From NCBI GenBank assembly GCA_964019135.1, contig OZ025257.1:22304352-22368351 (forward strand): a stretch of 64,000 nucleotides of DNA, written 5' to 3'. Below the pieces are notes generated by a model. That model saw only the letters and a program-made list of their open reading frames with translations, was not told where the DNA came from and did not search any database. A program made the translations under genes and the position numbers. Shown one piece after another: positions 42,986 through 55,649 of the stretch. The stretch's first letter is position 1. Each line of letters starts with the position of its first letter. The stretch is from Arenicola marina. Taxonomy: Eukaryota; Annelida; Polychaeta; Arenicolidae.

Positions 42986-45219
42986 AAATGCGCCGCGCGT
43001 TTCTTAATAATTGGCGCCGGGGACCAAGCCTAAGCATAATGACACACGGTATCAGGTGATGAAAGGAGTTCAGTTCCCAAGTATGACTTTTTTCGAAAGG
43101 GTATAAGAGGTGTTTTGCTGTATTAAATACACAGGGCTCGTTATTTTTATGTTTTATTCTTGAAAATTATAATGTCGCGAGAAATTATCGCTCATCTGCA
43201 GAATCTTTTAATAAAACTTGTCCTCTGCCGACAGCAGCAGTAAAAGCGAAGCTTGCGTAGCGCCACCGTGCGGGGAGAGTGCGGACTTCCGACTGCCGAT
43301 AGCCCTTGCACGAGAATACCAAATCGAGAAAGAAAGAGAGGGTCTAGCCGCCGTTTCTCTCGTGTCTGAGATACGCGACGCCCATCCCTTGTTATCTATC
43401 TCGGATCATTAGACTTGGATTATAGTCATTTACGTGAACACATGAGATTCGCCTCGGGCAATGGTAATGGCCGGTTTATTTCCAGCGTGGCGAGGGCTCA
43501 TTAGCGCTGCTATAGTTACCAGTGTCGGAGACGGATGAGTAGTAATCCAGTAGTCAATCGGAAGTGGTGCCAGAGCAATCACCATTATCATACGATCGGT
43601 TGTATTCGCTGACAGCTTCACCGTACATCTGTATGGCTACACCGTTCAGTAGTCAGAATGTTTTCCTCGTTCTATATGCCAGTCGTGAATAATATGTCAT
43701 CTTTCGATAAATGAGTAGATGAGTATTTACCAATACCAATATAACGATATGACACCGTTAAAAAAACATCTCGGTATTTATATAAATATATTTTTTGGGC
43801 TGAATGGGTACAGCAATAAACTTGGGTCTTGGGACTAAAATGTACTGTATTTGGTCTGTTTTTTTATCTTACCTACACACGACCTCCTACACGACAGCAT
43901 ACACTTATACAGGTAGATAATTATGTTGTCTAGATTCGTACCCAAGGGTCAAGCTGTGCTGTCTAATCCCCCTAGGTAAAGTTTCTGCACCCATTAATAT
44001 CATCCTTTATATAATAGGATCTATGCTGTGCCAGAGATATCCTGCACATACAATAAGTCGCCAGTACTTAGGACGAAAACCAGTTACACACTTGGTGCAC
44101 AGACCATTGATTCATTTGGCACTTTGCACATATTTTTTTCTCTTTTTTTAGATATTTTAGTTCCAAGGAAACTATTGTGCACATATTTTTCGTTTTTCAC
44201 GTGGAATATTAAAACAGTCGATCGCGCATGGTGGTTCGCGAAATATATGTCATTGGTGATTGTCGTTATTGTGTTAAATATATAAGAACGGACTTGGTAT
44301 GACGTAGTACACAAGAAGGTATGACGTAATACACAAGAAGGTATGACGTAGTACACAAGAAGGTCTTGTTTTATTTTGCGGTTCTTTATTTGCGGTATGG
44401 TATACTAGTAAACGTATCATATACGTTTTAAGGTGTAAACTAATGTTTTGTTGTTGAGTCACCAAGTGTTCAATCAGTCAGTTCATTGGGTCGTATCACG
44501 TTGGTCAAAGGCACTTTACGCATATTAAAGAACATTGGCAGAAGTTTATGGGAGGCCTACAACCTGGATTAAAAAGCGATTGAGAGTGTTTAATTACGGA
44601 AACAAACGTTTCTCTAGGGGTCACCGAGAAAGTACCGCCAGTTATAAACCATGTGGTACTGCTAATCAAACAATATACTTACGCCACTAATTATAAAAGC
44701 GGGATCCCTCATTGTAGCAGGTACCAATATCAAAACCATAATCAATAAAAATGTTCAACTGGTGTGCAGAATTCTAACGCGAAATGGAGTCTGATAGAGA
44801 TTTTCCACAGCGTATGATATTTATGTACGGCGTTGCTAGTGCTTCCTGGAATAAAAACGTTAAATTAATTAAACTTGGACTATTGTATTGTGGAAGTATT
44901 GTATAACTAAATCAAGTGTGACCAACGGACATCATGTATTTATACTAGTCTAGATAGAGTTCTAGATGGAGTTCAACACATAAAATAGTCCAGTAAACGG
45001 TTGTAACTGCATTCGGCGTGATTTGACCCTAGTTGCCATCTCGCTGCAGGTGGTCGAGGTTTGATGGTGAGATCTTCGATGTGAGGGAAATGTTTGCAGA
45101 GTCAGCTTATTTTACTATTACTCGAACTATTTAGGTCGGCTGGTACAAACAACAAACGCAACACCAAGGCACGGCTAGTTATGCATGTGACCGCCGTGCA
45201 AGCCCGCTAGGCGGGGCCC
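42986..45219. other. Intergenic; nothing recognised apart from a short repeat
   Basis: A plus-strand 64-codon ORF at 43218-43412 and other short frames match no family known to me. A 22-bp repeat is listed separately. Confidence 0.35.
44295..44366 (+). repeat. 22-bp tandem repeat, three copies
   Basis: GTATGACGTAGTACACAAGA plus AG repeated three times; each unit has a TGACGTA CRE-like half-palindrome. Confidence 0.85.
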
Positions 45220-45812
45220 ATGTCGACTCACGCAAGACACAGACATATGTTCGTTCATGACGTAATGCTACACCATCGGATCATTGCTGACCACGAAAGG
45301 TTCTTTTCATAACGCGGCACGGCCAATCTTATGCAATCATTATGGGAAGCACCCACGCTACGGCAAGATCAGGCTAGAAATAATGGCTTGCCATGTAAAC
45401 AGCTTTCGCGTGGGTAGGATCATTCAAGTCTCAGCTGATAAATCAGACGTGAACAAATTGGATTACCATATTCGATTACTCTATTTAGTATCAGATTCTT
45501 GCACCGCACGAGAAGCTCGGTGTCGTATCTGATACTCTTTTCATGTATGATATTCAGATACGTTACGTGAGGGCGCAAAACCTCTCAATTACTTGTTTGT
45601 GACTTGTTCCAGAATCATTTTTACAGTACTAGATCTAATGCTTGAAGATCTCGGCAGAGGGCGTTGCGTTGGGGCCCCATTTCAGAGGTATTGTGAGGAA
45701 AGAGAGACCTCGGCTGTTGGGAGATTAGCTTTCACATGACCATGACATTGGCCAATTGAAGACTTCGCAATCTTACACTCATAATATTCCCTATATTTGT
45801 TAAAGGAAGGGG
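45220..45812 (+). repeat. Segmental duplication, block A1
   Basis: Direct repeat of 49679-50252 (block B1). Both share CACGCAAGACACAGACAT, GTTCGTTCATGACGTAATGC and CGCTACGGCAAGATCAGGCT through AATATTCCCT. Differences are scattered substitutions and a short indel. No gene is recognised in either. Confidence 0.9.
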
Positions 45813-46519
45813 TTCATGTCAGAAGAGAATATTTCCGTCGCAGAGAAACACAAACCTATCAACTTCCTTACCAAGATTCTGCTCGTTGCTTTGCATTGGC
45901 TTGAACACAACCATGAATACTATGCACGCCCTGTGGATGATACAGGTAGCCGGTATAGCTTTGCCATTAGCGAGTTGTCTGCCTAGGGCTTCCGCCCCGA
46001 AACACCCCCTACATACACTTGGGATGATGTATTTTAAAGACGCAACTTTATGCATGACGAGTTAGAGCATTGAACGTACTTTCCGGGCACGCATACCATT
46101 ATAGATATAAACATCCTCTATAGGCTTATCACATTGTGGGAATGTATACCGCCATTCGCATGTCATTGTCACTATGTACTCGATCCAACTTGAGAGGCTG
46201 GTGGTTCCCATACTCGTCTGGCAGGGCCTATACAATGGTCTTCCACTTGGCTATCCGGGTGGGTGTGTGTGTAAGGGGGGGAGGGGGGGGGTGGTATCTC
46301 AATGTAACGGACTGCTGGAGACGTGTTACTGGAAAGGGTTACTTTTTTGTGCATTTTTGGTAAGCCAATGGATCGTCAATTATGCACGTTTGGTGCTCAC
46401 TGGCCAATGGGTCCGCTCAATGTGCAAGCTGGGGGTGCCGATTTTAAGGATTCTCGTCCCAGTAGATTTGGCCAAAGTCCTGCAACTTTCTCAGCTGGTA
46501 GGTATATACATTTTTGTAT
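45813..46519. other. Sequence unique to copy A of the duplication
   Basis: About 700 bp between blocks A1 and A2 without counterpart in copy B, where a different 330 bp is present. It holds a G-rich run (46275-46292) and no gene. Confidence 0.5.
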
Positions 46520-47021
46520 ATAGTTACCAAAGCCCCCCCCCCCTCCCGCCTGGCTTGGCTGGTTTCCAGGCACGGGTATACCATATTACGTTATATAGCA
46601 TGTAATCCCCCTTACCAGCCTGGTTCTCATCCCAATGCGCGTAGCTTCCTTTGACAGATCACGTAGAGACAGAAAAAGAAATGTATGGATTGACCGGATG
46701 TATGAAAAGTATACGCAAACTTTTTGTGAGCTTGGAGCCAATGGTGCCATGTCTCTCCGATTCAGCTTTGGCATAGCAGGCACGAAATGATCCCATCTTT
46801 TTTCGAATTATTGATATATGAACTGTGTACCCTCCATTCAAACAGGTTTCAACATGTCACCAAAGTTTACCAGATGGAAGACAGCCGTGAGTTGTGCGGG
46901 TGGGGGTGGGAGGAATGGGGGGGGGGGGGGGGTGTATGGTGGCGAGGCGGATGGTGGGGCTTCACCCGTAGCTGTCTTTAGGCTGGTTTGTTTCCTGGTC
47001 AGGTATCGGGTTAGAAGATAT

Positions 47022-48172
47022 GTTGACTGTTATACTGTTGCAGCCGTAGTGCAGTGAACCCTTCATTTATCTCCCGGTAGTCATGCCGACGGTTATACTG
47101 TTGCAGCCATGGTGCAGTGGACCATTCACTCATCACCCTGTAGTCATGCCGACCGTTATACTGTTGCAGCCATAGTGCAGTGAACCCTTCACTCATCACC
47201 CTGTAGTCATGCTGACGGTTATACTGTTGCAGCCATAGTGCCGTGAACCCTTCACTCATCACCCTGTAGTCATGCTGACGGTTATACTGTTGCAGCCATA
47301 GTGCAGTGAACCCTTCACTCATCACCCTGTAGTCATGCCGACGGTTATACTGTTGCAGCCATAGTGCAGTGAACCCTTCACTCATCACCCCGTAGTCATG
47401 CCGACGGTTATACTGTTGCAGCCATGGTGCAGTGGACCCTTCACTCATCACCCTGTAGTCATGCCGACCGTTATACTGTTGCAGCCATAGTGCAGTGAAC
47501 CCTTCACTCATCACCCTGTAGTCATGCTGACGGTTATACTGTTGCAGCCATAGTGCCGTGAACCCTTCACCCATCACCCTGTAGTCATGTCCACGGTTAT
47601 ACTGTTGCAGCCATAGTGCAGTGAACCCTTCACTCATCACCCTGTAGTCATGCCGACGGTTATACTGTTGCAGCCATAGTGCAGTGAACCCTTCACTCAT
47701 CACCCTGTATTCATGCCGACGGTTATACTGTTGCAGCCATAGTGCAGTGGACGCTTCACTCATCACCCTGTAGTCATGCCGACCGTTATACTGTTGCATC
47801 CATAATGCAGTGAGCCCTTCGCTCATCACCCTGTGATCATGCCGACGGTTATACTGTTGCAGCCATAGTGCAGTGGACCCTTCACTCATCACCCTGTAGT
47901 CATGCCGACGGTTATACTGTTGCAGCCATAGTGCAGTGAACACTTCACTCATCACCCCGTAGTCATGCCGACGGTTATACTGTTGCAACCATGGTGCAGT
48001 GGACCCTTCACTCATCACCCTGTAGTCATGCCGACCGTTATACTGTTGCAGCCATAGTGCAGTGAACCCTTCACTCATCACCCTGTAGTCATGCCGACGC
48101 TTATACTGTTGCAGCCATAGTGCAGTGAACCCTTCACTCATCACCCTGTAGTCATGCCGAGGGTTATGAAGG
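47022..48172 (-). repeat. 63-bp minisatellite, 18 copies (array A)
   Basis: The unit includes GTTATACTGTTGCAGCCATA and CACTCATCACCCTGTAGTCA. As 63 is divisible by 3 and the minus-strand frame has no stop, the array reads as 18 repeats of a 21-residue peptide ending ALWLQQYNRR. There is no ATG ahead of it, so I treat it as DNA repeat rather than a protein gene. Variant units recur in blocks (see findings). Confidence 0.92.
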
Positions 48173-48587
48173 ATATTTACAAACTGATGACAGGTGAAGG
48201 ACCAGCATGTTGTTAGAAAATCCTTGAACGATAAAAAATTGCTCGGGAATTGAACGCAAAATGTCACAATCAACAATTTAATTGCCTGCACCTGATCCGC
48301 CTATATTCAGCATGTTGCGCGCCTATCGCAGGGCAGAAACATTCCCTGTCACTGGGTAACTGGGTCACTGGGTCACAGGGTCACTTTACGATGAACTGTG
48401 CATTTGAATGTGCCTTCGAACTCATCAACCCCTTCCCAACTAAATTTCTTGTACCGTTAACATGTCCGAAATAGGGTTACGCACCGATAGCCCAAAGACG
48501 TAATTTGAACCGTCGTTACTCATAACACGTACATGTACAAGGAAGGCATTATTCTCAGATTGCTTATAGAAACATAAACAACGGTAG

Positions 48588-48738
48588 ACTACATAAACTA
48601 TATGACCTATAGAAACTGCATGACCTATACATAAACTATATGACCTATGCATAATTTATATGACCAATACCTGAACTATATGACCTGTACATAAACAATA
48701 GGATCTGCACATAAACTGTGTGACCTATACATGCATTT
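48588..48738 (+). repeat. 20-bp degenerate repeat (TATGACCTATACATAAACTA), copy A
   Basis: Seven to eight units at the end of block A2; the equivalent array at 52030-52245 is longer. Confidence 0.8.
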
Positions 48739-48745
48739 TATGCAA

Positions 48746-49678
48746 AAGTAAAGTGTTCGTGCCACGATTTTGTCTTGCTCAGAGTTCACTTGGTTTAGGG
48801 AAGATAAACAAATAACAATTTGATTTAATAGGAATTTACATTTTTTATTCCACGATATCACTATAAACGCGTTCGTCAAAGTAGCAAAAGTGAGATCCGG
48901 CGGTTTTTTTTCTGCTAGCATTGCATCTGAGCATTATTTGAAAATTCCCCAATGATGTCACAAGATTGACAGGTGAGCTTTGATGCAGTTCGCAGACATC
49001 TGCGGTCGAGGGCGTGTATTGTTTTTTTTTGAGCGCGTTTCGTTGAGTTCAAGCCAATGAGCAGATAGAATCTGAGTCTCAATATAAAAGCACGTGCGTT
49101 TGTATTCCCCTTTGACGTCACTTTCCTTGCTCGCAGTAGTTAAATTGTTAGGTGCCAAAACAAGTGGAAAAATTATGCCCTTCTACTATTTGGGGCGTTA
49201 CAGCTCGATAATATAAGCGTGGAAACACAGAAGATTAATATGAGCCAAACTTGTTTTGGCGTGGCACGAACACTTTTATAATAAGACTGAGCTCGTTCCT
49301 CACATCACAATTTTTCCTAGGACTATGGCGTAAGTGTAACGCCCTCTGCAGTGAGATCGACGAGAACAGTGACGTAACAGCAACATGGCCGCGAGGAGAA
49401 GTTGTAAAAAATTGTTGTTAGAAAGTTTTGCAAGTACGAAAAGTGACCACAATTGTGTGTATTCAATCACTTTGCCGACGGAACTATAAAGGTATGAAGA
49501 ACAACTTGACACATCGATAAGGACCGTTTATGTGTTTACTTTTCTGTAATCGCCGCCGGAAGAGTTCAATTTTTTTTAATCAACGCTAAATTTGAATATT
49601 TACTTCATGGCCCTCCAGCCCGCTCCCCAGAGCGGATAAGCCAGGGAGGGGCATGCAACAGGGCTAGGCGCAGCCGAT
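48746..49678. other. Spacer between the two duplicated copies
   Basis: 933 bp with no recognised gene or repeat. TATAAAAGCACGTGCG occurs at 49083 but no matching exon. Confidence 0.4.
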
Positions 49679-50252
49679 ATCGATTCACGCAAGACACAGA
49701 CATCTGTTCGTTCATGACGTAATGCTACACCACCGGTTCATTGCTTACCACGAAGGGTTCTTTTCATAACGCGGCACGGCCAATCACATGCTATCATTAT
49801 GGGAAGCCCCCACGCTACGGCAAGATCAGGCTAGAAATAATGGCTTGCCATGTAAACAGCTTTCGCGTGGGTAGGTGCATTCAAGTCTCATCTGATAAAT
49901 CAGACTTGAACAAATTGGATTAGCATATTCGATTACTCTATTTAGTATCAGATTCTTGCACTACGCGAGAAGCTCGGTGTCGTATCTGATACTCTTTTCA
50001 TGTATGATATTCAGATACTAAAACCTCCTAATTACATGTTCGTGACTTGTTCCAGAATCAGTTTACTGTACTAGATCTAATGCTTAAAAATCTTGGTAGA
50101 GGGCGTTCCGTTGGGACTCCATTTCAGAGGTATTGTGAGGAAAGAGAGACCTGTGCTGTTGGGAGATTAGCTTTCACAGGACAATGACATTGGCCAACTG
50201 AAGGCTTCGCAATATTACACTCATAATATTCCCTTTATTTGTTAAAGGGAAC
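49679..50252 (+). repeat. Segmental duplication, block B1
   Basis: Direct copy of 45220-45812; the homology stops at TTTGTTAAAGG on both sides. Confidence 0.9.
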
Positions 50253-50426
50253 TGCCAGCCTGGCCTCTAACGCTGCTTTACTGATTCATATAATACCCAA
50301 TTATCTATCCTTCAAATTACAGAATTGTCGGTCTTGCACCTCTCTCGGCGCCTAGCTGTGAATACATGGACCCCAGCACGGTTAATAGGTTTGCGTGCAC
50401 GCCGTCAATCATTAGCTTGACAGTAT

Positions 50427-50503
50427 GGCACGATATAGCCTTACAGGCTGAAAGTGCAGTTAAGCCGCAATCAAATCAAATCAAATCAAATCAAATCATT
50501 AAC
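50427..50503 (+). repeat. (AATCA)n tail with conserved flank, copy 1
   Basis: TATGGCACGATATAGCCTTA and GGCTGAAAGTGCAGTTAAGC followed by five AATCA-type units. A second copy is at 58978-59042. Confidence 0.75.
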
Positions 50504-50504
50504 T

Positions 50505-50578
50505 TGAACCATATATGTGAATGTGTAATTGCGTCAAACGCTTTGTTGAAATCAACGATACCAAATGTACGTTTTTGG
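50505..50578 (-). pseudogene. Short reverse transcriptase motif A fragment (LINE)
   Basis: On the minus strand FGIVDFNKAFDAITHSHIW, the motif A of a non-LTR reverse transcriptase, with no other domain around it. It sits between the AATCA tail and block B2. Confidence 0.6.
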
Positions 50579-51089
50579 TTCCTTTTTTTGTATGTAGTTA
50601 CCCCCCCCCCCCCCCACCCCCGGGCTTGGGTGGTTTCCATGCACGGGTATAGCGTATTACGTTATATATCGTGTAACCCCCCTTTCCAGCCTGGTTCTCA
50701 TCCCAGTGCGTGTAGCTCCCTTTGACAAATCACGTAGAGACAGATAAAGAATTGCATGGATTAGCCGGATGTATGAAAAGTGGCAGAAACTTTTTTGTGA
50801 GCTTGGCACCAATGGTGCCATGTCATGTCTCTCCGAATCAGGTTTGGCATAGCAGGCACGAAATCATCCCATATTTGGCGCCTCATTGATATATGAACTG
50901 TGTACCCTCCATTAAAGCAAGTTGCAACATGTCACTAAAGTTTACCAGATGGAAGACAGCCGTAAGTTGTGCGGATGGGGGTGGGGGCAACGGGGGGGGG
51001 GGGGGTGCATAGTGGCGAGGCAGATCGTGGGGCTTCACCCGTAGCTGTCATCAGGCTGGTTTGTTTCCTGGTCAGGTATCGGGTTAGAA

Positions 51090-51606
51090 GATGTGTTGAC
51101 GGTTATACTGTTGCAGCCATAGTGCAGTGAACCCTTCGCTCATCACCCTGTAGTCATGCCGACGGCTATACTGTTGCAGCCATAATGCAGTGAACCCTTC
51201 GCTCATCACCCTGTAGTCATGCCGACGGCTATACTGTTGCAGCCATAATACAGTGAACCCTCCACTCATCACCCGGTAGTCATGCCGACTGTTATACTGT
51301 TGCAGCCATAGTGCAGTGAACCCTTCACCCTGTAGTCATGCCGACGGTTATACTGTTGCAGCCATAGTGCAGTGAACCCTTTACTCATCACCCTGTATTC
51401 ATGCCGACGGTTATACTGTTGCATCCATAGTGCAGTGGACCCTTCACTCATCACCCCGTAGTCATGCCGACGGTTATACTGTTGCAGCCATAGTGCAGTG
51501 AACCCTTCACTCATCACCCTGTAGTCATGCCGACGGTTATACTGTTGCAGCCATAGTGCAGTGAACCCTTCACTCATCACCCTGTAGTCATGCCGACGGT
51601 TATGAA
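51090..51606 (-). repeat. 63-bp minisatellite, about eight copies (array B)
   Basis: Same unit as array A. One unit (near 51320) has lost 7 bp, which breaks the peptide frame that is open in array A. Confidence 0.9.
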
Positions 51607-52029
51607 GGATATTTACAAACTGATGACAGTTGAAGGACCAGCATGTTCTTCGAAAATCCGTAAACGATAAAAAAAATGCTCGGGAATTGAACGCACAATG
51701 TCACAATCAACAATTTATTTGCCTGCACCTGATCTGCCTATATTCCGCATGTTGCGCGCCTGTGGCAGGGCAGAAACATTCCCTGTCACTGGGTAACTGG
51801 GTCACTGGGTCACAGGGTCACTTTACGATGAACTGTGCATTTGAATGTGCCTTCAAACTCATCAACCCTTTCCCAACGAAATTTGTTGTACCGTTGTCCG
51901 TATGTCCGCATGTCTGAAATAGAGTTACGCACCGATAGCCCTGAAACGTAATTTAAACCGTCGTTACTCATAACACGTACATGTATAAGGAAGGTATTAT
52001 TCTCAGATTGCTTATAGAAGCATAAACAA

Positions 52030-52246
52030 TGGTAGACCACAAACTAGATGACCTATACATAAACTATATGACCAATATAAACTGCATGACCTATACATAA
52101 ACTACATGACCTATGCATAATTTATATGACCTATGCATAATTTATATGACCTCTACCTGAACTATATGACCTGCACATAAACTATATGACCTATACATAA
52201 GCTATATGACCTACACATAAACTATATGACCTATACATGTCTTTTA
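52030..52246 (+). repeat. 20-bp degenerate repeat (TATGACCTATACATAAACTA), copy B
   Basis: About ten units, expanded relative to 48588-48738. Confidence 0.8.
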
Positions 52247-52258
52247 TGCATACCAGGC

Positions 52259-52787
52259 AAGTTGCAAGAAATTAGGGGACTATGGTAGATCGGAGCCATA
52301 CACTTGTGGGCTGGTGGGTAGGCCCAACTTAAACTCCGAAGGATATGGCCTTTTTATTCCGAACGGACCATTCACATTCCATTCGTGGTGCACGAACCTC
52401 CGACCTTTGGCCTCACAGAGCTTACTTACCTGATGCATCCAAGCGCGCTAACCACCAGACCATTCGTCGAGGAAAGACCTTTGATATATGACACAAAGAA
52501 AAGCGAAACAGAGATTTTGCCTAAGTACCGTTACTTGAGATTCGGAAGGCAATTATAACGAAACTTCCGGTCGTGGCGATGGATTCCCTAGACATCAAAA
52601 CCTTGCACTCCTATATATATAATAGGACAGTTAACGTCAGTTATTTGTAGCACCTAAACTAACTGCTCAGCTCTTTCGCATTGCTAAAAGGCCAGATCTG
52701 ACGAGACTGTGAAGTTGATCTTGTCCTACATGATATGGTCATGATTAGCTCGGTCGCTCCAGTAGAATGGGGGGGGGGGGGGGGGGC
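52259..52787. other. Intergenic; nothing recognised
   Basis: Includes a possible degenerate tRNA-like stretch (52395-52465, AGCGCGCTAACCACCAGACC on the plus strand is the complement of a box A-like sequence) and a poly-G run just before the SINE. Confidence 0.35.
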
Positions 52788-53020
52788 GGTCGGCCCGGTA
52801 GCTCAGTGGGTTAGAGCTCTCGCCTTTTTAGTGCTCGTTCGGGTTCGAGGCTCACTGTGGCCATTTCTGTGTGGTCGCAGAATCAAGATCCCATGTCCTT
52901 GTTTGCAAAGAGAAAGGGGTTATCCCTGGGGACATGGCTCCACTCTCCCTTCCTTCTCCTATTGCCGCGATATGACCAAACGTGGTTAAAGCGTCCTGAA
53001 TATACAACCAACAACCAACC
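52788..53020 (+). mobile_element. tRNA-derived SINE, family A copy 4
   Basis: GGTAGCTCAGTGGGTTAGAG, GTTCGGGTTCGAGGC, then ATCAAGATCCCATGTCCTTG and GGGGACATGGCTCCACTCTC; tail AACCAACAACCAACC. Confidence 0.83.
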
Positions 53021-55649
53021 ACTAGAACGGTTCCCCTCGACCGTTCAATCGTCTACCACTTGTACTTAAAATAAAGTGCAACGCAGTGACTAATGCACTC
53101 AATGCCCAACGTTAATTGAACTGGCCTTTACCTGGCTTCTTTGATATCCTTTCTTATGCTAGTACACGTACTGACACAAGCCAATGGTAAGCTGTAGACC
53201 GACCGCGATCAGGCGTGTAATTAAGTGAGAAGTGCCATTTAATCAGCCGTCCTTTGCTCGTCAGGTCTTCTCAAAAGATTGATTAATGCAGGGCTTTTGA
53301 TGTTATATCTGGGGTGCCAAGACGTGCAAGACGGCAAGCGATTTTTTGTTCATGTAATACTAATAATATCTTCGTTTGAAGATAAACGGCAACTGGGTCG
53401 TTTGGATAAATTGCTATATATTAAAACATACGGTTAGATATTGTTAAGGAATTTGTACATTGCTTTGTGTCCTATCCATCGCATCAGGTGGCAGACATGT
53501 TCCCCGACGCGTCCGATTCACAATTGTGTTAAGCCACATGGACCTGAGAACACTGCATACACGCGTACTGATCCAAGCAGCGGTATTTTATATTCGAGGG
53601 CCTAGTTTTTCTGGTATTCCAATTTCCGTGTTTTTTTTCTCCAATTTAATGTCTTTATGACCTGGCCATATATGTGTTCAATGTGCCATTAAACTTAAAA
53701 TGAATATTTACAAGACATCTCACGTTAAAGTAATTTATTCCCTGTCAATATGATAGGCTCTGTTGATAATTAGATTGTTTCAATTTTATACTTAGGGCCT
53801 GCTGCTTTCAGTTGGAAATTAACTTGTTATTATCCACAGATAAAGGAAGTTAAAGACAGGTGTTCCGGGTTTGGACGATTGCTTCAAAAAGATGATTTAG
53901 ACCATCGCCGGATACAACCATAGGTTGAACACATGGCGTGTCTAATCCCGTCTCCAGACGTCAGTGGCAAGCATCTTCAATCCCCACCCCTACCCCACCC
54001 CGAATAGCCGCATAATGGAAATCATTAAACATTACATAAAGACAAAACATTTGGTTTTTTACTAGTGAATGCAGGTCAATCGCACCTCGGGATTTCTTTG
54101 GGTGTCCAGTAACCGGAGCCAGGCACCACGAGGCATACATGCTTACATACATACACCGGCCTCTCCCCCGGCCCCCGGCCCCGGGCCCCCTGGCCCCCGG
54201 CCCCAAGCTGGCCACTTGCTGTCGCCGGCACAGCTCCCACTAGCCCCAGAGGCCGCTACGTACACCCCCGACACCCCACCCCCCTCCTCTCTCCCCCACC
54301 TTCCTTTGTCGCCTCGCGACGGAACTCCACAAGGCAGCGAGACCACACGTCTTAGCCTCGTCAAAAACCACCTCACCCCTCCTCTCCTCTCCTCTCCTCT
54401 CCTCTCCTCTCCCCGCACTCCTACCCCCTACCCCCACGAACCAGCTCCGCAACCCCCGCCCCACCCTCCTCCCTCTTCAGCGGCGTCGCTCATGTACAGA
54501 TGGGCGTCACCGACGGACTTTATTGGAGGGTGCACCAGGCGACAGTTTGCTAATTGCTCTCCGCAGCCGTTATAACGCCTAGCAGTTGCTTATATGCGAC
54601 CGATTCCTTTTTGTGCGTTATTGGTGCTTTGCGGGGCAATCCGATGCCCATCCACACATAGCAGGCGTCAATCTTTATATGCAACTAGCAATACCGGCAC
54701 CAAGGACCAAGGACCAAGGACCAACAAATTGTCTAAGGCGACGAACAGACATCGGGGCAGCGATAGAGACTGACCAGCACCACACTTGGTTTCACCTTTA
54801 AACCCCCTTTGAGCGGCCCAAAAGGGGCCTTTCTTCAGCTCGCTGGAACTCACGGGAAATTGAATTGCGAGGTGAGTTTTGCCAATTTTTGTTTGTTATA
54901 TGTTATTATCACTCATTGCCTCAAGGCTGTTTCAGGAAATCAGGATTTCTGCTAAAAAGTGCGTTTTTTGTTTTCTGGCGCGACTGTTTCTCGAGGGCTT
55001 GAAGGCTTCTTGTTTCCCAGCGCTTCACGCTGACATGCGCAGGTGTAACCTGGTAACCCAATGCACTCTACGCCATGGCCAGCTCGGGCGTTTTCTGATT
55101 AACCTGGTCACCTGGCGAGTCTGCCATTTTTTTGAAACCTGTGAGTCTTGAAACGTGTCACGACGACGTCGTCTCCACATTTCTCCGAATAAGTCAGATG
55201 GGAATCGTTTCGTCCAATCATCGCTAGGTTAAGTCGCCATGTTTTGCTAGTTTAACTTTGTTCACGTGAGCCCAGTTTTGTGTTAGTCTCTGGGCGATTG
55301 CGAGGCACAGGAAGGAAGGCGAGCAAGTGGTCTACTCTTTTTTTCGCTATCCAGTCTGCTTTTGTCAAGTTCATCTTGTAATTTAATTTGTAAGAAGTCT
55401 AATGGAATGGTTAAAACAACACGTTGGCCAACCTGTTAAGGTTGATTGCTTAGAGTCATAAGTAGCAATACTACCAAGACTAAACAGTGACCTGCGTTCA
55501 GTTAATTCACGTATTTAATCATAGAGAACACGTAAGTGAACATGCAATGTTTGTAACATTATTAAGTGCACCTTATGTTCGTAAATTCGTACGGCTTCTA
55601 CTCATAAGTTATGAGCCATATTACGGGAATGTCACATTCTGGGCAACGG
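53021..55649. other. Intergenic; C-rich low complexity and no gene
   Basis: A 168-codon proline-rich frame (54069-54575) is an effect of C-rich sequence. A (CCTCT)n run is at 54373-54411. TTTGAGCGGCCCAAAAGGGG at 54810 is part of a small hairpin. Confidence 0.4.
54373..54411 (+). repeat. (CCTCT)n microsatellite
   Basis: About seven perfect CCTCT units, a pure homopyrimidine tract. Confidence 0.9.

Larger units (their letters stand above)
46520..48745 (+). repeat. Segmental duplication, block A2
   Basis: Direct repeat of 50585-52258. In order it has a poly-C tract, a CACGGGTATA...TTACGTTATATA segment, a poly-G tract, the 63-bp minisatellite, a CACTGGGTAACTGGGTCACT segment and a 20-bp array. 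Confidence 0.9.
50585..52258 (+). repeat. Segmental duplication, block B2
   Basis: Direct copy of 46520-48745 in the same order, about 550 bp shorter mainly because the 63-bp array has about ten fewer units. Confidence 0.9.

Noticed and set aside
43218..43412. 64-codon ORF with charged, protein-like composition
   Set aside because: No homology recognised, no splice sites and no other support.
47011..48291. 426-codon minus-strand ORF as a repeat protein gene
   Set aside because: It has no ATG at its start (GTG only), it is frame-broken in the duplicate copy, and it is explained by a 63-bp minisatellite.
54069..54575. 168-codon proline-rich ORF
   Set aside because: The C-rich low-complexity sequence includes a CCTCT microsatellite; no domain or splice support.
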